Under the pieces are notes generated by a model. It worked only from the letters and a program-made list of their open reading frames with translations. It was not told where the DNA came from and ran no database searches. Position numbers and translations under genes: made by a program. Of a DNA stretch of 64,000 nucleotides, positions 1 to 9,070 are shown one piece after another (within the stretch, counting starts at the first letter, position 1; each line of letters opens with the position of its first letter). The DNA comes from Diphasiastrum complanatum (taxonomy: Eukaryota; Streptophyta; Lycopodiopsida; Lycopodiales; Lycopodiaceae), in contig CM055111.1 of the NCBI GenBank assembly GCA_029204225.1, forward strand, positions 27,131,540-27,195,539, read 5' to 3'.

Positions 1-122
1 TTATGGCCTGAAAATTCAAGTTGGTTGGGAGCTTTGGGAATGTTGAACAGACAGCATGTATATTCACAGCATGTGGAGAGTGTTACTCTTGTTTATGAAC
101 TCAATAAGTCTTTATGCTCTAG

Positions 123-326
123 GAAAACACAGCTTTGGCTGTCAAACATGGTGCATTTGGAACTCCTACAATGTTTGTGCGAACTAAAAGTGCTGGAATG
201 TCCAACTCCCTTGAGCAGATTGGAGACCAAGACCTTATGTTCTTTGGCTCTGATCGATTTGAACAACTGGCATTCATGTTAGGCAAACCATGGAATGGCC
301 CATTTCCATCTAACAGCAAGCTGTAA
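123..326 (+). CDS. Kappa-class glutathione S-transferase-like protein, last exon (partial gene)
   Basis: The exon opens directly after a CTCTAG acceptor (AG at 121-122) and runs 67 codons to TAA. The peptide carries the cis-Pro loop GAFGTPTMFV, then FFGSDRFEQLAFMLG and a WNGPFP tail. This order (GAFG-PT, FGSDR-LA-LG, W-GP) is the C-terminus of kappa GST and its DsbA-fold relatives (2-hydroxychromene-2-carboxylate isomerase type). The family conjugates or reduces via glutathione and in animals sits in mitochondria and peroxisomes. The N-terminal thioredoxin half with the active-site Ser/Cys lies before the window. There are no stops or shifts, so the exon looks functional. The ending is closer to kappa GST than to FrnE-like DsbA proteins, which remain the alternative. 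The family call is firm, the exact enzyme less so. Confidence 0.8.
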   Translation, partial: ENTALAVKHGAFGTPTMFVRTKSAGMSNSLEQIGDQDLMFFGSDRFEQLAFMLGKPWNGPFPSNSKL

Positions 327-3049
327 GCTGGTATAATTTCATGGTCATGACATGGAGATTTGGAAAAGTTGAAACAGTGAAAGCTTTTTAAGTGCATTTA
401 TTGGTTTGAAGCTTGTCTTAAAACTACAACATGCCAAATAGCCAGGTGCAAACAAGTTGTCAGCTCTGGTTCAACGAGAATCAGGTTATTAGAACTGGTT
501 GAGAATGTCTCCCATACATTATTTGCTGATCGCCAGTGCTTAATGCTTCTTTGATGCCAAGCCCAGTTGGCAATCTGGTTCCATAGCAGCAGGTAAGTCT
601 TCATGATGACATTGACTGCTATGCAGAGTTAAGGGATTATGAAACAAGAAAGACTTTTCAGGGCCTAAAGGCTTACGCTTAGGCAGTTGCCAGTCAAGAC
701 AACTTTGAGATGGAAATGCATCTGTCATCTGCTTAGGTGCCTACTGCAGCTGTGGCCGTAGAGGTCTGTAGATAGCTTCTAAAGAAGTGATAAAAAAGAG
801 AGGAGATGCATTTTGCAAGATAACTTACTTGGTCTTGTATTCATAATTTTCAAAATCCCTGCTGAAGGGCAGTTGAATCTAGCATGTTTGTATTTATTGA
901 TAAATTCCAACCATCTTTGTTGGATAGCCATGCCATTTACTCCTTATGGGGTGCCTTGCTGGTATTCCTTTCACTTTTAGGTCTGAGCAAGTTTTGGAGA
1001 ACGAAAAATTTGTAACAATATATTGCTTAGAGCTTATTCCCAATTATGACAGAATCAAAGCAGATGGCCAGGGTGAATACTGGCAGAAATGGCATGTGTG
1101 CAATTTTCTTAAAACACAATACTAGAGGGCCTCACAACATGATCATGATATGCCACCATCTGGAGTGTTTCCTGTTTGAACTAGATTGTCAGCAGATATT
1201 TAGTGAAAATTTATGAAGAATAATAATTACTGCACTTCCTCAATTAGACACCCTGAAAATTGTTGCTGAAGAGCAATATTGTACACCTGGAGTGAAATTG
1301 ATTGTGAAAAGGCAAGTGGCATGCAAACGTCGTGCTATGAAACCTAGCTTTAAAAAATGTCCTTAGATTATGGAGTAAGGAAAATATACTGCATTGTTTT
1401 TTTGTTTCCTGAGACAATCTGGTTAACACTTTGAGAATCGAGTATCGTTACCAATGAGGATGGCCTGCTGGTAATAATACAACATTTTCTATAATTATGC
1501 AACTGTTGCTATAGTTAAACTTCATGCCCAATGTGAGATGTCCTTAAAACTCGAAATTTCGGCAAACGAGGAAGTATGAACTTGGACCTTATTTATTTTC
1601 TTGTTTGTCACATTCGCTTTGATAAAAGTTTTTCAATAGATTTGCAATTTATTTTATTGAAAATTCACCATTATCATCATGCCTAAAACTTCAATAAAAG
1701 ATATTCACAAATGAGTGTTATTACCAATAAAAAGATTTTTGAAAACATTGTGGCGAAACAAGAAAAGATCATCCTGGAGTCCCAGAAGCAGCTTGAAGAA
1801 ACAAATTTTGAATATTGGATGCTATTTGAATGTATGGGAGAAATTGCAAACTAAAATTTACTGTGGCAAAACGAGAGAAATTCTAAGTTCTTGATAGAAG
1901 TCGAGAATTACTGTACATTCTAAGTTAAACGACAATCCCACCAGTGAATGCTACTATGTGTACACATTCATACAATTTACAGGCAAAACTTCAAGGTTAG
2001 TCTTGTAAATGTCCTACTGATGGTGGGTGAAATGGTGGGTTAAAAAATATTCCATTATTGGTAAGCAGTAAAGAAGTTTGCCGGTTGGTATGAAATTTTC
2101 ATTTTTACATAGTATGTACTGACTCTAAATTTTGAGAGCCCTTGCGCGTGGTCAAGTTGTGATCTTGGTCGTCGAAAGCAATTGAGTTGACTTTGACTCA
2201 ATAACAAGATTCCAAGATGTTCATTACAGAAAGCGTCGGGCTGAGATCTTGACTCAAGATCAAGATCAAAATTTTGAGAAAATGATTGCTTACAAAGGAT
2301 GCCGAGTCATCAAGGAGACTCAAGGTAAAGACCATGATTTTGAATGTTGCTTCTTGACCTAGCTACCACAAAAGACGCCAAGATGGCTCAAGTTCAAAAC
2401 CAAGAGTTCAAATGCTACTTCTGAACTCGAGTTTTGTACTCCCAATTTGTGTATTTCTATAAGTACCAAGATGTAGATTGACGACTTCCACAATTTTTGT
2501 GTTTTGTCTTGGAACCTAGACATATTAAGGATGTGCAACAACCTAACAAAAGGATCTATGAGAAATGCTGGAGTGGAATTAATTACAAGAAGCCCAATAA
2601 AATCCCTCGTAAAAAAAGTTGAGAGTTTTCACTTTTATTTGTGAATGAATAATGCTCTTCTTTCTTCAAATCTCGCTTGGTCTCCTCTTTGTCTAGAAAA
2701 AGGCTTCCATAATTCTCAATTGGATCAAGACCGTTCTTCTTTTCTCAACAACTCTCGTTGTACAACTACAAAATGGAACTCTCTTCAAGCCCTAATCTCA
2801 CATCCTAGTGGTGCTATCTCTTACCATGGCTCTCCCTATGTTTGGAACTAAAAAAGGTTCAAGCATTCTACTTATCCTCCTTATTCAAAGTTTTATGACT
2901 CGTATGGGATTGTGGACCATGTCTCCCAAATATCCCATTTGGCAAAAAACAACTTAACATATTAGGGTTAAGAATCTGGAATCAAGCGGATTTTCCCGTC
3001 TTACCAAAGTGCTTGAAACACACTTTTCTCATGCAAGTTAGGTTCACTT
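327..3049. other. No gene recognised; 3'-UTR of the kappa-GST gene, then intergenic
   Basis: The first few hundred bases after the stop at 326 should be 3' UTR, but no poly(A) signal stands out close by. Short ORFs on both strands match no known family and lack convincing splice sites. The stretch is about 60 percent A+T with no LTR ends or long repeats that I can see. Confidence 0.5.
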
Positions 3050-3195
3050 TGAGTCTTCTGTGTCGTCTTCAGATTTTACTTTTGTACCTGTAACAACATC
3101 CCATAACTCGTTGGCGATTAGCAAGGTCTTCATCTTAAATTTTCAGAAATGATAATTGGATACATTCAGCTTGTCTACAATAAGACCAGCTTTAC
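3050..3195 (-). mobile_element. Copia gag N-terminal scrap
   Basis: Read on the minus strand, the segment gives VDKLNVSNYHF, a stop, KFKMKTLLIANELWDVV. This is the start of a Ty1/Copia gag (DUF4219/UBN2 type, typically KLNG-NY-WK-KM and LWD-V). The W before KFKM has become a stop. It matches the better preserved gag at 13032-13271 (KLNGENYHLWKFKMK, ELWDIVDH), so both probably come from one family. No LTR or PBS remains here. Only the first 50 or so codons survive, abutting the retroelement ORF that follows on the other strand. Confidence 0.65.
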
Positions 3196-3199
3196 TTTG

Positions 3200-4131
3200 A
3201 GATCCATCTGGAACTTAGTCGAAGAAGAATGGGAGAAAAGGTTGACCCTTCATCCAACCACTCTTCGTAAAAAGGAAGAGCCCTCTTCTCCCGAAAGAGT
3301 GACCAAAAGGAAGACGAGCAAAGAGCAGGTAGCTAATGATGGGAGCTTTCCACCAAGGTTTACCCCAGGGGAAGAACAAGTACAAGTTCAAGTAGCACCA
3401 CATCTTTCTACCTCATAGGAGCTTGTAGTCTCATTACTAGCTGAAGTGGAGGCCCAAGCCTTGGAGAGCTACCAGAAGAGAGCCCTACTTGGTCTATGTC
3501 TGGGATCCAGACCACCTTTGGAAGAGCTGAGAAAGTGGGTCCTTGCTCAATGGAGCCGAAGAGGCTTGCTAAAATTCAATTTCTGCCAAAAAAACTATTT
3601 TTGCTTCATTTTTGCAGGTGAGGATAGTGTGAACAAAGTTCTTGCAGAAGGCCCTTAGATGTACAGGGCCTCCTTACTTTTTATGTTCAAATATGATCCA
3701 AGTTTCAATCCAGAGAAGAAGAAGCCCACAAGAGTCCCAGTGTGGATTGAGTTCGTGGATATACCTTGTCATTTGAGGGATCACCTCGCGTATCTGGTGA
3801 TGCCCATTGGTATGATGATAGCTCAAAAGAAAGAGGAAGGCTATAATCCCAAGTGGTTTTCGCAAGTTTTGTTGAGCTGGACTTGGGGAAAGATCTCCCC
3901 TAGACTATTAGAGTTGTTGGTCGTTCCTACAATGCTCAGGTGAAGGTTTTGTACAAGAACTTGCCAGATGCATGGAGATTGAGGGGTCACCTGGTGAAAG
4001 ACTGTCCCACAAAGCCCAAAAACAATCCCAAGAAAATTTCCACACAAGCAAATGGGAGGCAGAGAGTTGGCTGGATGAAGATGATGAGGGATTCACCACA
4101 TACTGGGGGAGAAGAGGACAAAGAAGTATGA
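3200..4131 (+). pseudogene. Decayed DUF4283 plus zinc-knuckle retroelement ORF (LINE ORF1/gag-like)
   Basis: In one frame from about 3425 the product reads KRALLGLCLGSRPPLEELRK, then FAGEDSVNKVLAEGP, a TAG at 3656-3658, MYRASLLFMFKYDPSFNP and VPVWIEFVDIPCHLRD. This is the DUF4283 pattern (LVG-LGRRP-L, F-ED---VL--GPW, LLL--W-P-F-P, PVW-R---LPL) found in plant LINE and related retroelement nucleic-acid-binding proteins. The TAG sits exactly where the Trp of GPW belongs. In a second frame at 3940-4030 the remains of a CCHC knuckle, RGHLVKDCP, follow, with the first Cys pair lost. The Lys/Glu/Ser-rich stretch 3200-3418 may be its N-terminus. No reverse transcriptase follows. Dead fragment. Confidence 0.65.
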
Positions 4132-4590
4132 GAGCTGCCAGAAAGACACATACAGGAAGTCATTTTCAGCCTTTGGGAAGGATTGGCTTTAGCAGATAGG
4201 AGAAGGGAGGAGGTAATCTTCATGAAAGTTGACCTGGCATTAGAGGAGTTCAAAAATAAAAAAAGACCCTTTGTAAAGATACTTTTATTTTTTTTCTCTA
4301 GTTTCGACCGTCACCAGGCCCAATCAAAATGTACAGATTTGAAATCTACGTAACGCTGTTCAAATCAACTGAGAAATAAAAATACAATATAGAAAACTTT
4401 GAAATTTGTGTCCGGGCAGCATGGACTTATCCCATTGGTTTCTTCTTCCTGCTCGACACGTGCTAATCTGCCCGACGTCAATACCTCAAGTTAAATTTAC
4501 TTAACTATGTTGGTTAATATAATGAAATCTGCTAACCATACTAGAAAACTAATCATGATTCCAAAAATAAGAATAAACAAAATTAATTAC
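4132..4590. other. Gap between retroelement scrap and Ulp1-like exons; nothing recognised
   Basis: No ORF or splice pattern is convincing. A CACGTG box lies near 4457. Further 3' exons of the minus-strand Ulp1-like gene might be hidden here, but none could be defined. Confidence 0.3.
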
Positions 4591-5765
4591 CTTAGAAATA
4601 TCAATATCTTCCTGAAGGATGAACCACTCAAAAAATAACTTTGCATTATATAATGTGTACCACCCACAGCTGAATGACTCATTTTTGCTGGGGTGACTAC
4701 AAAAAAAATTAGCACACAAGAAATCAATTAAGAAACAGAATGAATTAGAATGAAACAAATACATTAGAATACTAATTTCAAAATGTTGTTAAGAAAGACA
4801 GAATTTACCTCCAAACTAACGATCTGCCAGTCCATTGAATGGGGAACATCTGTTGAAATATATTTACTTAAATATGGCAAGTATATATCTACATCCTTAT
4901 GCGTATTGCTAGCCGAGTTCATCTTGACACAAAATCCTTTAACAGTATTATCTACAGATCTCTTAATAGAGATTAGGTTTAAACTCCAGTGGTCACTGCA
5001 AAATAAGATAGAAAGTCCATTAGCTACAATTCTAAGAACTATTTCCATTGATAATGCCAATGATAAAGCATTAAACAGCAAGAAACATTTAACATATCTT
5101 ACTTGGTATGATAAGGCACGACCAGGTATTTTGTTGTTGGTGTGAATCCACTAGTCAGACACTATGACAATGTGTCGTTATTCTCTTTGAAGGCCTGAAG
5201 CAAAAAGTTACTGAGCACCAGCAATTCATTGGATGAATCTCTTGCAATGTCATATTGGAAGAGTGTAATTTCAGACTCTATCACAGGATCACTGATGGAA
5301 GCCCATCTATTTTTGAGATCCAAACAATCAACAACTCTATAATGTATACTAAAGTCAAGTTCCTCTATTCTAAAACAAAATGGAATACCAATTCTATCTA
5401 TAGCATCGGCTATGTCCTTCTCAAATTTAAGATAATCTTCGGCATCTATATATGTATGAAGATTTGAAGGAGGAGGAGGAGGAGGTGGATGAGTAGTATC
5501 TACAAGAATAACATGAGTATCCAAAATTGATGTAGCTATATTTACAACCTTATCTAGAGCAGTATTATCTACATTTGCATTCGGGTTAGGCTTCGCAGAA
5601 TCGGTGGTATCTACCGGCCTCCTTACTTTCTTTGGGGCTCTCTTGGAGGCTGCCTGCATCCTAGGGTGCTTGGTAGGAAGATCAGTCCTATCTAGAGGAA
5701 CAGATCTGGGAGCAGTAGGCTGAGACATGTGTAACTTGCAAAATCTCTCCCTCATTCTCAATAGT
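4591..5765 (-). pseudogene. Ulp1/C48 (SUMO protease-like) peptidase, three recognisable exons, disrupted
   Basis: The exons on the minus strand are 5765-5103, 4995-4809 and 4696-4591, with GTAAG/GTAAAT donors and TTTTGCAG/TTTTGTAG acceptors. Exon 1 holds a basic N-terminal region (MSQPTAPRSV at about 5727), a Pro run, NRWASISDPVIESEI, and LLVLSNFLL then KYLVVPYHT. Exon 2 continues DHWSLNLISI (catalytic His) and MNSASNTHKD, where the usual Asp is Asn. Exon 3 starts with SPQQ (oxyanion Gln region) and has SCGWYTLYNAKLFFEW (catalytic Cys). This order is the Ulp1/SENP fold, which removes SUMO-like proteins; it also occurs in plant Mutator-type transposons. It is broken by TAG at 5162-5164 and a one-base frameshift in the A run near 4685. 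It lies in frame right behind the H3-like fold, so it could be a fusion. Dead as it stands. Confidence 0.68.
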
Positions 5766-5767
5766 AA

Positions 5768-6118
5768 CTAAAAGTCCTTAGGCATAATGGTGACTCTCTT
5801 AGAATGAATAGCAAGCAAAATTGAATCTTCAAATAAAAGGCTCATATAGTCCTCAACAGCTTCTTCAAGGCACTGGAGAGCAGAGGATGTGAATCTAATC
5901 AACTGACCGAGATCATTTCTAGTTATGTGACGGACGGCACAATAGAATGGAGCTCTGGGAATCAACAGAGCGGTTGATCTCTGATACTTACGAATATCAG
6001 AGAGCCACCTACTGCGGTTGCGCCTTCTAGATCTAACCGGAGGTGTAATGGCAACTACAGAGGTTGAGGATGAGCCAGCAGAGAAGAAATCCCTCCTCGT
6101 CTGCTTTCTCCTATCCAT
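5768..6118 (-). CDS. Histone H3 family protein, CENP-A/CenH3-like, ended by a premature TAG
   Basis: The ATG at 6118 begins a 116-residue product. Residues 1-9 (MDRRKQTRR) echo the H3 start MARTKQTAR; 28-38 are Arg-rich. Residues 41-66 read DIRKYQRSTALLIP then FYCAVRHIT; 75-116 contain RFTSSAL, EEAVEDY, LLFED and IHSKRVTIMPKDF, an almost canonical alpha2-alpha3 block. LLIP, VR-IT and a loop 1 one residue longer than canonical H3 are features of centromeric CenH3. The TAG stands where H3 has Gln of MPKDIQLARR. After it the same frame resumes LLLRMRERF, like LARRIRGER, so the stop cuts the last ~10 residues of the fold. There are no introns, unlike typical CenH3 genes, suggesting a retrocopy or capture. 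Seen: H3 fold. Inferred: centromeric type. Function is doubtful with this stop. Confidence 0.72.
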   Translation of the reverse strand: MDRRKQTRRDFFSAGSSSTSVVAITPPVRSRRRNRSRWLSDIRKYQRSTALLIPRAPFYCAVRHITRNDLGQLIRFTSSALQCLEEAVEDYMSLLFEDSILLAIHSKRVTIMPKDF

Positions 6119-6584
6119 AGAAGTATACTGAGGGATATCGCACTTGTGCATAACGACTAGGATAAGAAGGAGAGGATTCTGAAGCATTTGCAAAGGAGCG
6201 ATATGTACGGAAAGAAAGTACGGTATATCGGACCTGTGCTTGTGTCATTTCACACATGTCCAGGTGTCACCTCACACGTGCCAGTGCCTGCAAACCAATC
6301 GGGAACGAACACGTGTGTGTTGACCGTTGACCACATGTGTGAAAATTCACTATAAAAGACACGAGATCCGATTAATTTTTTGCTTTTTTCTTTTTCGAAT
6401 TTCATGGCATATCGCTCTTGTGCACGCACTTTGTTGTACATTTTATTCCTCGATCCCTACTTGCGCACAAGTGCGATATTCAGGTGCTAGCTGCCGTACA
6501 TATCCCTCTTGTGCGCGATCTTTACAGCTAGTTTTGTTTCGTTTTGTCTCCCTTGTGCACAGGTCCAATATCTGTCGTAGTGCC
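6119..6584. promoter_or_regulatory. Divergent promoter interval with six copies of a GATATCGCACTTGTGC-like motif
   Basis: The interval separates the minus-strand H3-like start (6118) from the plus-strand ATG at 6585. Related copies, in both orientations, lie at 6134-6149, 6224-6239, 6408-6423, 6463-6479, 6499-6516 and 6555-6572. Examples are GATATCGCACTTGTGC, TATATCGGACCTGTGC and CATATCGCTCTTGTGC. Each core is itself partly palindromic (GCAC..GTGC). Between them are CCAATC (6296), CACGTG, TTGACC (W-box core) and CTATAAAAG at 6349-6357. Multiple binding sites for one factor, or the subterminal repeats of a transposon, would both look like this. Confidence 0.6.
6349..6357 (+). promoter_or_regulatory. 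Candidate TATA box for the plus-strand ORF
   Basis: CTATAAAAG lies about 230 bases before the ATG at 6585, with CCAATC some 55 bases further upstream. It is a textbook plant TATA sequence. Whether it is used is unknown. Confidence 0.5.
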
Positions 6585-7061
6585 ATGGCCTCTTCCTCAG
6601 GATCTACACGAGATTCGGGCCTAATTTCATTTTTTATTGAATTTGGGATTACTGAAAATCTAGACTACTTCCACAACCTATTTAGGCCATATTTACATGT
6701 TTTTAAGACTGCACAACCCAATTTTGATGTATTTTATGAACATTATGTTAGATTCAGGGATATACTCAATAAGCCTATTATCTCCATAGGTTCACTCTCG
6801 TACATGCATTATATTGATCTTGTTCATTTCTTCTCAGCTTTAAGAATGAGACTAGATAGAATGTTCACCAAATTGTTTGATCTTTTTAAAAGCAGTTCAA
6901 TGTGTCCTTACTGCAACAAAAAATGTCGATTGGTTGAATACTTGAGTGGTTTCATACTTTTCCTGTTAGTTCAGATCCCCTCGGATGATGGCTCAATCTT
7001 GGTTAACTCTTCTAAGGAAATATTTATTTGTATAAGGCATAGGGCAAAGGCACTTATTTAA
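6585..7061 (+). CDS. Unrecognised 158-codon ORF with a CxxC..C cluster, divergent from the H3/Ulp1 pair
   Basis: I do not recognise the family. The start MASSSGSTRDSG follows a TATA box and fits a plant start context (GCCATGGCC). Residues 10-115 are rich in Phe, Tyr, Asp and His (FFIEFGITENLDYFHN, FEHYVRF-type helices). At about 107-114 there is CPYCNKKC, a possible half zinc site. A hydrophobic run, FILFLLVQI, follows. The frame was probably longer in 5' direction only as non-coding leader. Its promoter carries the same repeated motif as the opposing H3-like gene, so the two may be one transcription unit pair or one mobile element. Codon use resembles neither the phosphorylase nor the retrotransposons. 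Could be an exon of a larger gene or a decayed element ORF. Confidence 0.4.
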   Translation: MASSSGSTRDSGLISFFIEFGITENLDYFHNLFRPYLHVFKTAQPNFDVFYEHYVRFRDILNKPIISIGSLSYMHYIDLVHFFSALRMRLDRMFTKLFDLFKSSSMCPYCNKKCRLVEYLSGFILFLLVQIPSDDGSILVNSSKEIFICIRHRAKALI

Positions 7062-7774
7062 ACTCCAGTTTGGAATGCAAAAGGAGGTGTCTAGAATTAT
7101 CCTAAGTGTATGAGGTCATGGCATACCTGTAGCTATGACTACTTATCTATTTCTTTAAGGCATGAGCCCATGTTCAAGACCAGCCCTAACCTTAAGGACA
7201 CATTTATATTTGAAATTATGGACCTTCCTTTTTAAGGAGGCCACTACCTCATATTTCCATCCTTCCTTCAAAATTTAGATTCATCGTGCCTGCTGTCGCG
7301 GCTATCTCAAAATATAGTGGCAACTCGGACACATATTCTGATCCAAAAATTTGGCCTTGGAAGCTCACTAATCCAAGGTTGCAGCCAAGTACATATTGAT
7401 CATTGTAGGCAAATCGGAGCTCTGAAGCAGTAGATTTGAATTTTGAGTATTTCGATCCACGAGATGAGATCGATTCATAAATCTTGATCTACAAAGGGCA
7501 CAAGAAAATAAAGAAAATAAGTGATGTCACAACCTGTCATAAATTCTTAATTCTTGGAAAATTGCAACACAAAGAAAAAAAAAGCCCAAGCATATCACTT
7601 ATGTTAATAATTAAGGTACTCCCAACCATATTTGTAGTGAATCATAATGACTGCGGAAGAATGTACCAATGATATGCGTTATTCGAGTGTCGAAGAATCA
7701 AGAATTTGACCGGTCGAATAAGTCAGTTTAAAGACAGTGCACTAGAACAACTTTGTGGTAGCACAACAACAACT
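7062..7774. other. No gene recognised
   Basis: Only short ORFs without family resemblance. The plus-strand reading past 7061 soon hits stops in all frames and no splice site clearly extends the upstream ORF. Confidence 0.4.
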
Positions 7775-7925
7775 GTAATGTAGTAATACAACTGTCTGCT
7801 GACTTGAGAGTGGTTTAAGTGAGAGGAATTTAAGTAATGTAGTAATACAAATGTTTGTTGACCTGAGAGTAATTTAAGTGATGTAGAACAAACTGTTAGT
7901 AGATTTGAGATCACTCACACTTAGT
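7775..7925. repeat. Degenerate tandem repeat, about three units of 45-60 bp
   Basis: AATGTAGTAATACAA occurs near 7776 and again near 7835. Each is followed by a TGTCTGCTGAC/TGTTTGTTGAC block, GAGAGT and TTTAAGT; a third, weaker unit follows (GATGTAGAACAAACTGT). Confidence 0.55.
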
Positions 7926-7970
7926 GCGAAGAATAGATAATAGAGAAGATAGTTTTCAATAAATCTATTC

Positions 7971-8948
7971 TGAAGAAACAAAATGTTTCTGTTTACAAAG
8001 CTTTGCTAGCTTTCAGCCCTCTGCCTGACGAAGATGTTTGTGAATACGAAAGTCAAGAGACACGAAGCATGAAAGTTTCGCGAACACCTGGCGAAAAGAC
8101 ACAAACACGAAAGATTCGCGAACGAGAATCTTTTGCGGTCCAGCACGAAAAAATCAGGCGATGGAAACAAAACCAACGATGCGACACGAAAAACATCGCA
8201 AAACCCTTTCTGTCCTCATGCTCCAAAGAGTACTAGCCAAGATCATACAAGTACCCAGAAGTACAGATATCTGATCTGATGGCATGACATCAGCATATAC
8301 ACTCAAGGTCATGGCTAATCCGCCACTCTTGTAATTTCCTGATTAGTTGTAGATGCTTAATCACTCTAATCTTAAAGTTACACAGAACGACTATATACTT
8401 GTTGGATGATATACAAAACAGATACAAAAAACAATCTGATGCTAGTAAGTAATCAAGACGAAATACAGACAAGAAGTCCGCCTGCGTGCGAGACGAGTTC
8501 TGTGATCAGGATCCATAGTGATCCACAAGTCCGCTAGTAAGCGAGACATCCACTCGTGAGAGAAGTGTATTTCTCTCACGCCAACGCACTGCGTGGATCT
8601 GCATGTAGTGCTTGAAGAATCAAAGAAATATCAATAGATGATCTTGTAGCCATTGCGCACACGTTAATTTATGATGTATGATCTTGAATGCAAATGTGTC
8701 TGCTGTTATTCGTGTGTCTGATTCTCCTATTCATTTCGATTCCACACATTGGTTGAGTTTGTTGAATGCTGCATTAATTTATAAACGTAGATTAGTAGTG
8801 CCTGACTACATTCTGGAGGACTATAGGAGTGATTCAGCTGGCAGTGTCCAGCGACCACATCTGAACTCCATTCGAATCGCATTGAGTCGTGGTTGCTTCG
8901 CTTTCGCAACTGCTTCACGGCCGCGAAAGATTTTTTGAATCCTCTTCA
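7971..8948 (+). repeat. Probable 5' LTR of the plus-strand Copia element
   Basis: The 3' edge (...CCTCTTCA, 8948) is set by the PBS that starts two bases later. The 5' edge is inferred from TGAAGA at 7971, which forms a 6-bp inverted terminal pair with TCTTCA. No 3' LTR survives to confirm the length. A second TGAAGA at about 8613 would give a much shorter LTR. Confidence 0.45.
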
Positions 8949-8949
8949 G

Positions 8950-8961
8950 TGGTATCAGAGC
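8950..8961 (+). other. Primer binding site, initiator Met-tRNA
   Basis: TGGTATCAGAGC is the standard plant retrotransposon PBS, complementary to the 3' end of tRNA-iMet. It lies one base after the LTR end. Confidence 0.85.
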
Positions 8962-9070
8962 ATTCCTATCTACTTGTTATTATAATCTGACATAGCCAAG
9001 AAGCTATCAGATCCAAGAGGCCTAGCATTCAGATAAACAACCATCAATGAGGGAACAGACTTCAGAAGCA

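Noticed and set aside
4591-5765. Functional SUMO protease
   Set aside because: In-frame TAG, a frameshift at the PQQ region and Asp to Asn at the catalytic position.
5768-6118. Ordinary replication histone H3 gene
   Set aside because: The N-tail lacks the canonical lysine pattern, the alpha1/loop1 segment is CenH3-like, and a stop removes the C-terminus.
8613-8948. Shorter 5' LTR for the first Copia
   Set aside because: TGAAGA at 8613 also pairs with the LTR end, but it would give a 336-bp LTR; without a 3' LTR the longer version is only slightly preferred.
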